The notes: a model not told the origin generated them from the sequence alone. 64,000 bases of DNA from JAHFUA01 sp963733935 (GCA_963733935.1 CAVTEQ010000014.1:124001-188000), one strand, 5' to 3'; positions 9,108 to 18,492 are shown, numbered from the stretch's first letter. Program-made: numbers and translations.

Positions 9108-10229
9108 ATGGTCAAACTGCCTCTGCCGCGAAACGTGAAACATGCAACGCGAAACGCAGTCCCCGCCGCCCTCGGCTACCGCATGCCCGCCGAGTGGGAG
9201 CCGCACACCGCCACCTGGCTGGCCTGGCCGCACAATCGCACCGACTGGCCGGGAAAATTCGCCGCCATCCCATGGGTTTATGCCGAGATTGTCCGTCATC
9301 TGTCGCGAGTCGAGCGCGTGGCCATCATTGTTGAGGACGCCGCAGCCCGCAAACGCGCTCTCGATATCCTGAAGCAATCTCACGTCAACACGGAAGCCCT
9401 CGACTTCTATCTCTGGCCCACCAATCGTGGCTGGACGCGTGATTGCGGTCCCATCTTCGTGGTTTCGAAATCAAGCCCGCAGGCGCCTCTCGCGATCACG
9501 AGCTGGCGCTTCAATGCTTGGGCGAAGTATCCCGACTGGCAAAAGGATGCGACCATCGCCGGCCGAGTGGGCCGCCATCTGCGTCTGACACAGTGGCAGC
9601 CAACAGCAACCGTGAATGCGCGCCGGCAGCGGGTAGTGCTCGAAGGCGGCAGCATCGACGTGAACGGCCGCGGCGCCATGCTGACCACCGAAGAATGTCT
9701 GCTCAGTCCCGACCAGCAACGCAACCCCGGCCTGGGGCGGGCGGAGCTGGAGCAGATTTTCGCCGACTATCTCGGCGTGCGCCGCGTGATCTGGCTCAAC
9801 CGCGGCATCGCCGGCGACGATACGCACGGTCACGTGGACGACATCGCACGCTTCGTTGCGCCGGATACCGTTGTTGCCTGCGTCGAGCCGGATCCGAGCG
9901 ATTCCAACCACGGGCCTCTGCGCGAAAATCTGGAACGGCTGCGCGCGGCGTCGGACCAGGACGGCGCGCCGCTGCGCATTGTCGAACTGCCGATGCCCGC
10001 GCCGGTCGTCTTCCGCGGACAGCGCCTGCCCGCCAGCTACGCCAACTTCTATATCGCCAACCGGCTGGTGCTTGTGCCCACGTTTAACGACCCTAAGGAC
10101 CCCCGCGCGCTCGAGATCCTTGCCCGGCTTTTCCCCGACCGCGAAGTGGTCGGCATCCATTGCGGCGACCTGGTCTGGGGGCTGGGCACGCTGCACTGCA
10201 TGACCCAGCAGCAGCCGGCCGGGCCCTGA
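9108..10229 (+). CDS. aguA: Agmatine deiminase
   Basis: A 373-residue guanidino-group-modifying enzyme that converts agmatine to N-carbamoylputrescine and ammonia. Family hallmarks are GYRMPAEWEPH near the N-terminus, TNRGWTRDCGPIFV, GGSIDVNGRG, GIAGDDTHGHVDDIARF, and the C-terminal GLGTLHCMTQQQP with the nucleophilic Cys at about residue 364. It follows aguB closely, so the pair would complete the agmatine-to-putrescine route. The ATG at 9108 is used because conserved residues precede the Met at 9183; the first 20 residues overlap a repeat-like stretch (CGAAACGTGAAACATG). Confidence 0.95.
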   Translation: MVKLPLPRNVKHATRNAVPAALGYRMPAEWEPHTATWLAWPHNRTDWPGKFAAIPWVYAEIVRHLSRVERVAIIVEDAAARKRALDILKQSHVNTEALDFYLWPTNRGWTRDCGPIFVVSKSSPQAPLAITSWRFNAWAKYPDWQKDATIAGRVGRHLRLTQWQPTATVNARRQRVVLEGGSIDVNGRGAMLTTEECLLSPDQQRNPGLGRAELEQIFADYLGVRRVIWLNRGIAGDDTHGHVDDIARFVAPDTVVACVEPDPSDSNHGPLRENLERLRAASDQDGAPLRIVELPMPAPVVFRGQRLPASYANFYIANRLVLVPTFNDPKDPRALEILARLFPDREVVGIHCGDLVWGLGTLHCMTQQQPAGP

Positions 10230-10230
10230 A

Positions 10231-10304
10231 GTAGCGCCGCCGTCTCGGCGGCTGTCTCGCGGGCGTCTCGCCCGCGCCTCGGGCCGGCGGGACGCCGGCG
10301 CTAC
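10231..10304. repeat. Dispersed hairpin repeat, GTAGCGCCGCC family, copy 1
   Basis: The element begins GTAGCGCCGCCGTCTCGGCG and ends GGACGCCGGCGCTAC, with internal GCGGGCGTCTCGCCCGC. The two ends are inverted (GTAGCGCC against GGCGCTAC). A second copy with the same ends lies at 14236-14332. It follows the aguA stop directly. The remaining bases up to the esterase gene at 10523 hold no recognisable feature apart from that gene's upstream region. Confidence 0.8.
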
Positions 10305-10522
10305 CTGCGCCTCCCCGCGCCCAGAGCCATTCTTCGCTGATGGGTGCGGAGCATCGACCGCGGAATTGGACTTGACACCACCGCGCCCGCTGCGTAGAGT
10401 TCCTCCGCTCCTCTTCCCCCGAGGGCAGCTCCTAGCACGCAAATTTCACCCCGGTTGCAGCCAATCCCTCAGACTGCGGGGGCCGTGGTTTCGTCAGACC
10501 GGGTAACTGTGGAGGCAATTCG

Positions 10523-12088
10523 ATGAGAACAAGAGGTACGCTAATTCTGGCAATTTTGCTCGTGTCGGTGGTGTGCGCGCTTCCGCGTCCGGCGGCAGCC
10601 GGCTGCCCGGAAGTCCTCGCCTTCCTGGCCGATAAGGCCATTGGGGCCACCTGCTTCCATGCCGACGACCTGCGGGTGCCTAATCCAGCCACCGCCCCGG
10701 TGACTCCGGCCAACAATTCCATCACCACCTTCGCCGACGGCACTCCGCTGCCTGGACCGACATCCTTCGGCTCGGCTTTCTCCTTCACGCCGGTCACCGA
10801 CCTTGGGGTCATCTCCAACGGCCCGGCGCCAACCTCGGGCCCCGTACCCGGGATCCAGGTAGAGGGCTGGTTCGCACACGACCCCAGCGGCGAAGCCCGC
10901 TTCCTGCTGCGCTTTCCCGACACCTGGAACGGCAAGCTGGTCATTGCGGGAGCTTCCGGAACCCGCAGCGAATTCAATGGCGACTGGGCCTGGAGCGACT
11001 ACGTGCTTCCCCAGGGATATGCCTATGCCTCCCAGAACAAGGGCGTGCTCAACCTGTACTTTGCCTCGCTGGCTTCCGTCACCCAGCCGGCGAGTGATCC
11101 TCTTTCCTGCAGGCTGAATCCGAGTTCCACCCTCTGGGCCCACTTTTACGACAACGATCCGCAGAAGCCCTTCACCCAGTGGACGCAGTACATGATCGAG
11201 ACCACGCGCCTGGCGCAGCACGCGGTGAAGGTGAACTACCATCACCATCCGCATCGCACTTATGCCGTGGGCACTTCCAATGGCGGCTACCAGGTTCGCC
11301 GCGCCCTGGAGGAGGCGCCCGAGCTCTTCGACGGCGGCGTGGACTGGGAAGGCACCTTCATCGATCCGCGCGGACCCAATATCCTGATTGACCTGCCGCC
11401 CGCCATCAAGAACTTCCCCGACTATGTCGCTTCAGGTTTCGACCCCAACAGCCAGGCGGCGAAGAATATCGTGGCCGCCGGGTATCCGCCCGACATCGTC
11501 AACAACACGGTGACCCCGACCGACTCGCTCTGGCTGCGTTATTCCAATAGCTTCTGGGAAGTCACGGCCTGCCAGTGGCAGGAGCGCTTCGATCCCACCT
11601 ATGACACTTACGGCGCGGGCCTGGGGAATTACGATTACCTCTCGCGCATCCACACCGTGCCCGGAGTCTTCCGCAGTGTGGACCAGGTTGAGACCACGGG
11701 TGACATCGGCAAACCGCTGATCACCGTCGCCGGCACCATGGACGCGCTGCTGCCCATCAAGCGTGGGGCACGCGCCTATGAGGATGCCGTGCTGGAGTCT
11801 CGCGAGCACCACTACCATGATTGGGACGATGATCGCGACCACCACCACGGCCATCACCCCGCGTACCGGCTCTATGAAGTCCAGAACGGAAACCACATCG
11901 AAGCCAACGTAAACTTCTTCCCGCAACTGGTCGTCATCCAGCCGCACGCGCAGAAAGCGTTCGATCTGCTCGTCGACCACGTCGAGAACCACGAGAAGCT
12001 GCCGCCCAGCCAGTGCATCCCCAAGGGCGGCGCGATTGCGCAGCATCCCACAGACCCGGGCCACTGCGCGAACCTGTTCGTGCCGTAG
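10523..12088 (+). CDS. Secreted alpha/beta-hydrolase (tannase/feruloyl esterase-like)
   Basis: A 521-residue exported protein: the signal peptide MRTRGTLILAILLVSVVCAL ends near RPAAAG. The nucleophile elbow AVGTSNGGYQ places the catalytic Ser at about residue 252, and GNHIEANVNF near residue 460 supplies a candidate His, as in tannase-like or 3-hydroxybutyrate-oligomer hydrolase-like esterases. An insertion rich in His and Asp (EHHYHDWDDDRDHHHGHH) near residue 430 is unusual and may bind metal. Start at the ATG preceded by GGAGGC. Substrate unknown; an extracellular ester of plant or polymer origin is plausible. Confidence 0.75.
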   Translation: MRTRGTLILAILLVSVVCALPRPAAAGCPEVLAFLADKAIGATCFHADDLRVPNPATAPVTPANNSITTFADGTPLPGPTSFGSAFSFTPVTDLGVISNGPAPTSGPVPGIQVEGWFAHDPSGEARFLLRFPDTWNGKLVIAGASGTRSEFNGDWAWSDYVLPQGYAYASQNKGVLNLYFASLASVTQPASDPLSCRLNPSSTLWAHFYDNDPQKPFTQWTQYMIETTRLAQHAVKVNYHHHPHRTYAVGTSNGGYQVRRALEEAPELFDGGVDWEGTFIDPRGPNILIDLPPAIKNFPDYVASGFDPNSQAAKNIVAAGYPPDIVNNTVTPTDSLWLRYSNSFWEVTACQWQERFDPTYDTYGAGLGNYDYLSRIHTVPGVFRSVDQVETTGDIGKPLITVAGTMDALLPIKRGARAYEDAVLESREHHYHDWDDDRDHHHGHHPAYRLYEVQNGNHIEANVNFFPQLVVIQPHAQKAFDLLVDHVENHEKLPPSQCIPKGGAIAQHPTDPGHCANLFVP

Positions 12089-12095
12089 CTGGAGT

Positions 12096-12150
12096 TAGCC
12101 ACAGAGACACAGAGGCACGGAGATAGACAATTCTCCGTGCCTCTTTCACT
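12096..12150. repeat. Dispersed hairpin repeat (CACAGAGACACAGAGGCACGG family), copy 1
   Basis: Perfect 13-base arms AGAGGCACGGAGA (12111-12123) and TCTCCGTGCCTCT (12132-12144) follow the words GCCACAGAGACAC. It lies between the convergent esterase and nuoI genes, where it could end transcription from both sides. A related element is at 13175-13240. Just beyond it, 12161-12188 holds a different word repeat, GAAACTTGAAACCCGAAAC. Confidence 0.75.
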
Positions 12151-12186
12151 GTTATTTCTTGGAAACTTGAAACCCGAAACTCGAAA

Positions 12187-12657
12187 CTACTTTTTGTACA
12201 CCGTCGGCTTGGGTCCCATTTCGAGCGTCTGGCGGTCCCAGATCATGCCCTCGCGGGTATAGTTGGCCAGCTCAAAGTCCTGGGTCAGTTCCAGGCAGTC
12301 GGTAGGACAAGCGTCCTCGCAGAGGCCGCAGAACATGCAGCGGCTGAGGTCGTAGGTAAAGTTTGTGAGTTCTTTGCGGCGTGTGTTGGGATTGCGCTCG
12401 CTGGTCACGACAATCAGGTGCTCGGGACACGCCAGGGCGCACAGATCACAAGCGATGCACAGAGTCTCGTTGGTGTCCGGGTTCACGTTCAGCCGCGGTG
12501 CGCCGCGATAGCGCTCCGCCACCTGCGGCCGCTCCATGGGATACTGCTCGGTATAAATCTCCCGTGGATCCTGGTAGCGGAAGGTGAGCGCCAAGCCTTG
12601 GATCAGGTCCAGCATCAGGATCTTCCGCAGAACGTGCTTGAAGCGGGGGTTCATCAC
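12187..12657 (-). CDS. nuoI: NADH-quinone oxidoreductase subunit I, copy 1
   Basis: A 156-residue ferredoxin-like subunit of respiratory complex I with two 4Fe-4S motifs, CIACDLCALACP and CMFCGLCEDACP. NuoI carries clusters N6a and N6b and passes electrons along the peripheral arm toward quinone. The N-terminal hydrophobic helix (LDLIQGLALTFRY) and the PMERPQVAERYRGAPRL stretch are family-typical. The gene stands alone, diverging from tadA; a second, different nuoI is at 17930-18466 and the nuoA operon begins at 63261, so complex I genes are dispersed here. Confidence 0.93.
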   Translation of the reverse strand: MMNPRFKHVLRKILMLDLIQGLALTFRYQDPREIYTEQYPMERPQVAERYRGAPRLNVNPDTNETLCIACDLCALACPEHLIVVTSERNPNTRRKELTNFTYDLSRCMFCGLCEDACPTDCLELTQDFELANYTREGMIWDRQTLEMGPKPTVYKK

Positions 12658-12712
12658 TCTGTAATTGTACCGCGACCAGCGGGGGCACGACTACAATGCC
12701 CGCGGGGAGGGC

Positions 12713-13169
<457 letters not shown>

Positions 13170-13174
13170 AGATC

Positions 13175-13240
13175 GCCACGGAGACACAGAGCCACAGAGA
13201 GGAATTGACAAACCTCTGTGTCTCAGTGCCTCTATGGCAT
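13175..13240. repeat. Dispersed hairpin repeat (CACAGAG family), copy 2
   Basis: Left words GCCACGGAGACACAGAGCC and ACAGAGAGG face right words CCTCTGTGTCTCAGTGCC and TCTATGGC, forming an imperfect hairpin between tadA and the tRNA-Ser gene. It shares its vocabulary with the element at 12096-12150. Confidence 0.65.
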
Positions 13241-13278
13241 TAAAATCGGGATAGGCCACTCAGCCTTGCCGTCGGCGC

Positions 13279-13368
13279 GGAGAGGTGGGTGAGTGGTTGA
13301 TACCACCGCACTCGAAATGCGGCATACCCGTAAGGGTATCGGGGGTTCGAATCCCTCCCTCTCCGCCA
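13279..13368 (+). tRNA. tRNA-Ser (anticodon CGA)
   Basis: A complete cloverleaf can be drawn: acceptor GGAGAGG/CCTCTCC, anticodon stem CCGCA/TGCGG with loop CTCGAAA giving anticodon CGA, a long class II variable arm (ACCC-GTAA-GGGT), a T arm with GGTTCGAATCC, discriminator G and an encoded CCA. The length of 90 nt and the long variable arm fit tRNA-Ser. Confidence 0.95.
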
Positions 13369-13370
13369 GA

Positions 13371-13415
13371 AATGCAGCTCCTAGCCTCTGGCTTTTGGCT
13401 CTTAGCTCTGAGTGT
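13371..13415. repeat. Short word repeat (CTCCTAGCCTCTGGCTTTTG type)
   Basis: Directly after the tRNA-Ser, a low-complexity stretch of degenerate 7- to 8-base words (AGCTCCTAG, CCTCTGGC, TTTTGGC, TCTTAGC) appears. It resembles the other word-like intergenic repeats in this window and reaches to the next small gene. Confidence 0.4.
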
Positions 13416-13444
13416 CGGAACTGGCAATCTCCCCGGGGATTTTC

Positions 13445-13804
13445 ATGAACGCCCAGCCAGACGCGATCAAGCGGAAGCGTTTTCTCTGGGGTGTGTTGCT
13501 CGCCTGGATTCCGTTTCTGTTCCTCATACTACCTATCGCGGTCGCATTTGTTAGCTCCCTGTCCAGCCAGAAGGCCACTGGACTGGGCGCGGTTGCGGGT
13601 GGTTTGTCCGAGGCTATGGTCACCTTCGGCCTCGCTGTCACCCTTGCGTTCGAACTGATCGCAATCGTTCTGCTGCTTCGCGCATTCTCCAGGGGACATC
13701 CGCTGCGCGCCTTCTTCTCTGTTCTCTCCATCTGTTGCAGCGGAATCGTCCTTTTCGGCTTTGGTTTTTTCCTTTGGCTATATCTGCGATTTGCCCATCG
13801 GTGA
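13445..13804 (+). CDS. Small membrane protein, unknown function
   Basis: A protein of about 119 residues from the ATG at 13445 (MNAQPDAIKRKRFLWGVLLA); the frame is open upstream to 13412. Three hydrophobic helices are visible: FLWGVLLAWIPFLFLILPIA, EAMVTFGLAVTLAFELIAIV and SVLSICCSGIVLFGFGFFLW. Basic residues at the N-terminus suggest it starts in the cytoplasm. No family is recognised. The next gene is a small Cys-rich protein on the same strand. Confidence 0.6.
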   Translation: MNAQPDAIKRKRFLWGVLLAWIPFLFLILPIAVAFVSSLSSQKATGLGAVAGGLSEAMVTFGLAVTLAFELIAIVLLLRAFSRGHPLRAFFSVLSICCSGIVLFGFGFFLWLYLRFAHR

Positions 13805-13909
13805 CATCCGACCCGACGCGACAAACGCGCCATCCCGGGAATACACTATCCCCTCCCAAGGAGCATCTCTACGCCCAAGCGACCCAAAGACGAGCCGCGT
13901 CACATCCAA

Positions 13910-14218
13910 ATGCCGGCCACGCGCACCACGACGCGCTGCGCTCTGTGCGGAGCGCTGATCCAGCCGCTGGACGAATCCTCCGGCCTCTGTGGGCAGTGCG
14001 GCGGTTCGCTGCACTCCTGCAAGCAGTGCACGTACTTTGACACTTCCGCACGTTACGAGTGCCAGCAGCCCATCCCCGAACGCATCGCGCGCAAGGACGC
14101 CGCCAACCAGTGCACCTTCTTTTCCGTCCGCGTGCGAGTGGAGCGGCAGACCACCGAGGCCGGCGCCAGCCGCCCGGAAGACGCGCGCAAGGCCTTCGAG
14201 CGGTTGTTTAAGAAATAG
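13910..14218 (+). CDS. Small zinc-ribbon-like protein
   Basis: A 102-residue cytosolic protein with several Cys pairs: CALCG, LCGQCGG, CKQC and two later single Cys in YECQQPI and NQCTFF. Spacing is typical of a zinc ribbon followed by a further Cys-rich region. The C-terminal third is charged and probably helical (PEDARKAFERLFKK). No function can be assigned; zinc binding is inferred from the Cys pattern. Confidence 0.65.
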   Translation: MPATRTTTRCALCGALIQPLDESSGLCGQCGGSLHSCKQCTYFDTSARYECQQPIPERIARKDAANQCTFFSVRVRVERQTTEAGASRPEDARKAFERLFKK

Positions 14219-14235
14219 AGCAGTGCCGCGCTTAC

Positions 14236-14332
14236 GTAGCGCCGCCGTCTCGGCGGCTGTGCGTGTGGGCGTCTCGCGCACACGCGCGAGGGCGAGACGC
14301 CCTCGCGACAGCCGGCCAGAGGCCGGCGCTAC
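14236..14332. repeat. Dispersed hairpin repeat, GTAGCGCCGCC family, copy 2
   Basis: Begins GTAGCGCCGCCGTCTCGGCG and ends GAGGCCGGCGCTAC, with an inner hairpin of GAGGGCGAGACGCCCTC. Its ends match copy 1 at 10231-10304 while the middle differs, the pattern of a mobile or recombining palindromic unit. It lies between the convergent zinc-ribbon gene and metH. Confidence 0.8.
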
Positions 14333-14338
14333 AAGAAG

Positions 14339-17300
14339 TTAAGCTACGAAATACTTCGCATCCGGATGGTGCACCACGAGGGCCGAGGTGCTCTGTTCGG
14401 GTTCGAGCAGAAAGCCCGTGGTCAGCCGCACGCCGATCGCCTCCTCGGGATGGAGCAGGGCGAAGATCTTCGTCTGGTCTTCCAGGTTCGGGCACGCGGG
14501 ATAGCCAAACGAGTAGCGCGAGCCCCGATACTTCTGGTGGAAGAGGTCGTTGATGCGCGGGGCGTCGTCGCCGCCAATGCCCAGTTCGGCGCGCATCTGC
14601 TTGTGCAGCAGTTCGGCCAGCGCCTCCGCCGACTCCACGCTCAGTCCGTGCAGGTACAGATACTTGGTGTACTCACCGGACTCAAACAGCCGCGCGGTCT
14701 CGTGCGAGGCGCGCTCGCCGATGGTGACGACCGAGATCCCGATCACGTCCAGCCGGCCGGAATCGCGCGGCGCGAAAAAGTCGGCGATCGAGAGCTTCCT
14801 TCCTTCTTTCTGCCTCGGGAAAGTAAACCGCTGGACTTCTCGAAACTCATGTGGCGCGGCCGCCCCCGCCCGCGAAAACCCGGCAGGATCGTAGATAACG
14901 ACGTCATTCCCCTCACTCTGGCATGGGAACCAGCCATAGACGGCCTGCGGCTGGAACCATCCCTGGCGGATCACCTCTTCCTGCAGGTCGCGCAGGATGG
15001 GCCGGTACTTCTCTTCGACCAGCCGGGCATAGTCGGCCTGCGAAGCGGTCTTGAGCTGCCACTGATTCTTGAACAGCGCCGTTTCGTTGATGTAACTGAA
15101 GACTTCGCGCAGGTCGAAATCTTTCTTCACGCGCACGCCGGAGAACGGCGGCTCGGGGATCTCGACCATCTCCGCGACAGCAACCGAACGCGCAACCCTC
15201 TCGCGGTCATCGCCAGAAACCGACGCGGCTGCTTTCTTCACAACTTCCTTTACCGTACGGCCTTCGGCCAGACGCTCTTCGCGCGGCCCGTCGGCGGAGC
15301 ACAGGTCCTTCATCAGATGGAGGCCGGCGAACGCGTCGTCGGCATAAAAGACGGCGGAGGAATATTCGCGCCGCAGGTCGTCTTCCACATACTTGCGGGT
15401 AAGCGCCGCGCCGCCGCAGATCACGGGAAACTTCAGTCCCTGCCGCTCAAGGTCCTGGATGACATACTTCATTTCTACCGTGGACTTCACCAGCAGGCCA
15501 CTCAGCCCGATGGCATCGGCACGGTGTTCGGCGGCGGCCTTGATGATGGTATCGGCCGGCTGCTTGATGCCAAGGTTGACCACCCGGTAGCCGTTGTTGG
15601 AGAGAATAATGTCCACCAGGTTCTTGCCGATGTCGTGGACGTCACCCTTCACCGTGGCCAGCACCATGGTTCCCTTCTGCGTGCCTTCCAGCTTCTCCAT
15701 ACGGGGCTCGAGATAGGCGACCGCCTGCTTCATCACCGAGGCCGAATCGAGCACCGACGGCAGTTGCATCTTGCGCGCGCCGAACAGCTCACCCACCGTG
15801 CGCATGCCGTCCAGCAGGACGTTGTTGATAAGGTCGAGAGGCGTGTAGGTGGCGAGCGCGGACTCGAGCACCTGCTCCAGCGACTGCTTGTGCGCGTCCC
15901 GCCCGACGGATTTTTCGCCGTTGATGATGCAGTACTTGAGCTGGTCTTCGACCGAGAGCTTCTCCACTTCGACTGGCGGAGCGTCGCTCTTCTTTTCCAT
16001 GCCGGCGAAGTGGTTCATGTAGTTCTGCAACGGGTCGCCGGCCGAGGTGTCGTAGCGGATCAGCTTCTTTGCCAGCTCAACTTCAGCTTCAGGTATTTTG
16101 TACAACGGATAGACTTTGCTGTAATTGACGATGGCTATGTCAAGGCCATGATCCACCGCTTCGTGCATGAAGACGGAGTTCAGCACGCGCCGCGGATAGA
16201 CCGCCAAGCCGAACGAAATGTTGCTCACGCCCAGGATGGTCTTAACCTCGGGCAGCTCCTGCTTGATGCGGCGGACGGCCGCGAGCGTCTCCATTCCCGC
16301 AGTGCGGTACTCCTGTTGGCCGGTCGAGATGGGCAGCGTCAGCGCGTCGAAGATCAGGTCGACCGGACGAATGCCGTACTTCTGGGTGGCCAACTCGAAG
16401 ATGCGCTTGGCAATCGCAACTTTCTTGTCCGCGGTGAGCGCCATGCCCTCTTCGTCGATGGTCAGCGCGATCACGGCCGCGCCGTAGCGCTTCGCCATGG
16501 GCAGGACTTTCGATGTTCGCTTCTCGCCGTCTTCCAGGTTGATGGAGTTGATGATCGCCTTGCCGGGGATGCGCTTGAGCGCCTCCTCGATCACGTCGGC
16601 CTCGGTGGAATCGACCAGCACCGGCGCGGGCACGCGGGTGGCGATCTTCTCCAGCACCGAGGTGATGTATCCCTTCTCGTCCTCGCCGACGATGGCGCAG
16701 CACAGGTCGAGCATATGCGAGCCTTCGTTCACCAGGCGCTTGGCGAGCGTGAGGATGTCGTCGTACTTCCCTGCCCGCACCAAGTTGCGGAAGTGCTCCA
16801 CGCGGGTGGTGGTGTTCATCTCCTCGGCAACGATCAGCGGCTTGGGATCAAGATCGAGCGGAATTGAGGTATAAGCGCTCGACGCCGCCGCGTTGGGCTT
16901 GATTTCGCGCTTCGCCGGCTCCAGGTTCGCGCAGGTCTCGACAACGGCCTTCAAGTGCTCGGGAGTGGTGCCGCAGCAACCGCCGACAATGCGCACTCCG
17001 TACTCGGTGATGAAGCGCTGGTGATACTCCGCCAACTCCTCGGGCTTGAGCAGGTACACGGCGCGCCCGCCGACGTTCTGCGGTAGTCCGGCATTGGGCA
17101 ACACGGAGACGTGCTTGGGGGAATTCGCGCCCAGATGGCGGACGGCGTCGTTCATTTCGCGCGGCCCAGTGGCGCAGTTCATGCCGATGACGTCGACGTC
17201 GTAGGGCTCGAGCGCGGTGAGCGCTGCGCCGATCTCGGTTCCGAGCAGCATGGTGCCGGTGGATTCGACGGTCACCTGCACCGTCACCGGCAGGCGCTTG

Positions 17301-17839
17301 CCCGCGGCCTTCATCGCGTCGAAGACGCCGGCCAGCGCGGCCTTGGCCTGCAGCAAGTCCTGGCAGGTTTCGATGAGTAGCACATCAACCCCGCCTTCGA
17401 TCAGCGCCCGCGCCTGCTCTTCATAGCTGGCGGCCATGGCGTCGAATCCGATGTGGCCGAGCGAGGGCAGCTTGGTGGTGGGACCGATAGAACCGGCGAC
17501 AAAGCGCGGCCTGCTATTCGTCGAGAAATCGGCAGCCGCTTCGCGCGCGATCTTCACCGCCGCGCGGTTGATCTCCGCGACCTTGTCTTGCAGATCGTAC
17601 TCACCGAGCACGACGCTGGTGGCGCCGAAGGTATCGGTCTCGACCACGTCGCAGCCGACGCCGAAGAAGCTGGCGTGAATGTCGCGGATGATGTCCGGCC
17701 GGCTCAGGACCAGAATTTCGTTGCAGCCTTCTTTGCCCCAGAAGTCGTCCGGCGAGGGCTGGCGCACCTGGATGTTGGTGCCCATGGCGCCGTCGTAGAT
17801 GACGACGCGCTGTTCGACGGTTTGGAGAAAGCTGGACAT
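14339..17839 (-). CDS. metH: Cobalamin-dependent methionine synthase
   Basis: A 1166-residue enzyme transferring a methyl group from methyltetrahydrofolate via cobalamin to homocysteine. Domains in order: homocysteine-binding (MSSFLQTVEQRVVIYDGAMG onward, zinc ligands in GMNCATGP and GGCCGTTP); pterin-binding (about 320-600, SINLEDGEKR); cobalamin cap and binding domain with the B12 His in KGDVHDIGKNL (about 740-760); and a C-terminal activation domain with YGWFPCQSEGNDV and RYSFGYPACPNLEDQ. Length is close to the usual 1200-1250. Only a word repeat lies upstream, so no SAM or cobalamin riboswitch is seen. The second nuoI gene ends 90 bases upstream on the same strand. Confidence 0.97.
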   Translation of the reverse strand: MSSFLQTVEQRVVIYDGAMGTNIQVRQPSPDDFWGKEGCNEILVLSRPDIIRDIHASFFGVGCDVVETDTFGATSVVLGEYDLQDKVAEINRAAVKIAREAAADFSTNSRPRFVAGSIGPTTKLPSLGHIGFDAMAASYEEQARALIEGGVDVLLIETCQDLLQAKAALAGVFDAMKAAGKRLPVTVQVTVESTGTMLLGTEIGAALTALEPYDVDVIGMNCATGPREMNDAVRHLGANSPKHVSVLPNAGLPQNVGGRAVYLLKPEELAEYHQRFITEYGVRIVGGCCGTTPEHLKAVVETCANLEPAKREIKPNAAASSAYTSIPLDLDPKPLIVAEEMNTTTRVEHFRNLVRAGKYDDILTLAKRLVNEGSHMLDLCCAIVGEDEKGYITSVLEKIATRVPAPVLVDSTEADVIEEALKRIPGKAIINSINLEDGEKRTSKVLPMAKRYGAAVIALTIDEEGMALTADKKVAIAKRIFELATQKYGIRPVDLIFDALTLPISTGQQEYRTAGMETLAAVRRIKQELPEVKTILGVSNISFGLAVYPRRVLNSVFMHEAVDHGLDIAIVNYSKVYPLYKIPEAEVELAKKLIRYDTSAGDPLQNYMNHFAGMEKKSDAPPVEVEKLSVEDQLKYCIINGEKSVGRDAHKQSLEQVLESALATYTPLDLINNVLLDGMRTVGELFGARKMQLPSVLDSASVMKQAVAYLEPRMEKLEGTQKGTMVLATVKGDVHDIGKNLVDIILSNNGYRVVNLGIKQPADTIIKAAAEHRADAIGLSGLLVKSTVEMKYVIQDLERQGLKFPVICGGAALTRKYVEDDLRREYSSAVFYADDAFAGLHLMKDLCSADGPREERLAEGRTVKEVVKKAAASVSGDDRERVARSVAVAEMVEIPEPPFSGVRVKKDFDLREVFSYINETALFKNQWQLKTASQADYARLVEEKYRPILRDLQEEVIRQGWFQPQAVYGWFPCQSEGNDVVIYDPAGFSRAGAAAPHEFREVQRFTFPRQKEGRKLSIADFFAPRDSGRLDVIGISVVTIGERASHETARLFESGEYTKYLYLHGLSVESAEALAELLHKQMRAELGIGGDDAPRINDLFHQKYRGSRYSFGYPACPNLEDQTKIFALLHPEEAIGVRLTTGFLLEPEQSTSALVVHHPDAKYFVA

Positions 17840-17850
17840 TTCGTTTGAAA

Positions 17851-17930
17851 AATCGGGTGATCGGGAGATCGGGTCATCGGGTCATCTGAAAACAGATCAC
17901 CCGATCACCCGATGGCCACATCACCCGATT
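17851..17930. repeat. Word-like inverted repeat (ATCGGGTGATCGGG type)
   Basis: Repeats of ATCGGGTG, ATCGGGAG and ATCGGGTC on the left are mirrored by ATCACCCG, ATCACCCG and ATCACCCG on the right, with CTGAAAACAG near the centre. The element fills the gap between nuoI copy 2 and metH, so it would fold in the transcript just before the metH start. A shorter run of the same words is at 18493-18518. Confidence 0.65.
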
Positions 17931-18466
17931 CATCGTCCCACCCCGCCGCGCTCCCGCTCTGCCTGCAGCTGCGCTTCGTCGGACGTGCTGAAGATCGCGT
18001 TCTGCCCTTGCTGCGCCGGCCGCGGCGCCAGCATTTGCTCCTTGCGATAGACCAGGCTGCTGGCATTCAGCGCCGCCACTTCGAAGCCGTGGCCGTGGGT
18101 GATGGCGTCTGTGGGGCAGGCTTCCACGCAATATCCGCAGAAGATGCAGCGGTTGTAGTCGATGTTATAGACCTTGGCATAGCGCTCGGCCCCGGAGATG
18201 CGCTGCTCGGCGGTGTTGTCGGCGGCCTCGATGTAAATGCAATTCGAGGGGCACGCCGCCGCGCACAGGAAGCAGGCGACACACTTTTCCAGGCCGTTTT
18301 CGTCGCGCTGCAGCACGTGCACGCCGCGGTAGCGTTCCTGGAACATCGCGCCCCGCAGGGGACCCGGGCCGTCGGGATAGTTCTCGACGATGGTTGGCGA
18401 CAGCATCTCCTTGAAGGTGATAGCCATCCCCTTGGCGACGGCAGCGAGTCCGCGAAACACGTTCAC
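17930..18466 (-). CDS. nuoI: NADH-quinone oxidoreductase subunit I, copy 2
   Basis: A 178-residue complex I subunit with two 4Fe-4S motifs, CVACFLCAAACP and CIFCGYCVEACP, and typical stretches MAITFKEMLSPTIVENYPDG, MFQERYRGVHVLQRDENGLE and TDAITHGHGFEVA. The protein is longer and clearly different in sequence from the nuoI at 12187-12657, so this is a paralogue and not a duplicated assembly segment. It may serve a second complex I or an alternative electron donor. It stands immediately upstream of metH and apart from other nuo genes. Confidence 0.93.
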   Translation of the reverse strand: MNVFRGLAAVAKGMAITFKEMLSPTIVENYPDGPGPLRGAMFQERYRGVHVLQRDENGLEKCVACFLCAAACPSNCIYIEAADNTAEQRISGAERYAKVYNIDYNRCIFCGYCVEACPTDAITHGHGFEVAALNASSLVYRKEQMLAPRPAQQGQNAIFSTSDEAQLQAERERGGVGR

Positions 18467-18492
18467 AGGCTCAGTATAAATGGTGAGCGGGA

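Noticed and set aside
14366..16867. An 833-codon open frame antisense to metH
   Set aside because: It lies wholly opposite a well-conserved methionine synthase and has no recognisable domain; high GC content produces long antisense frames.
17840..17929. SAM or cobalamin riboswitch before metH
   Set aside because: The gap is only 90 bases and consists of the ATCGGG word repeat.
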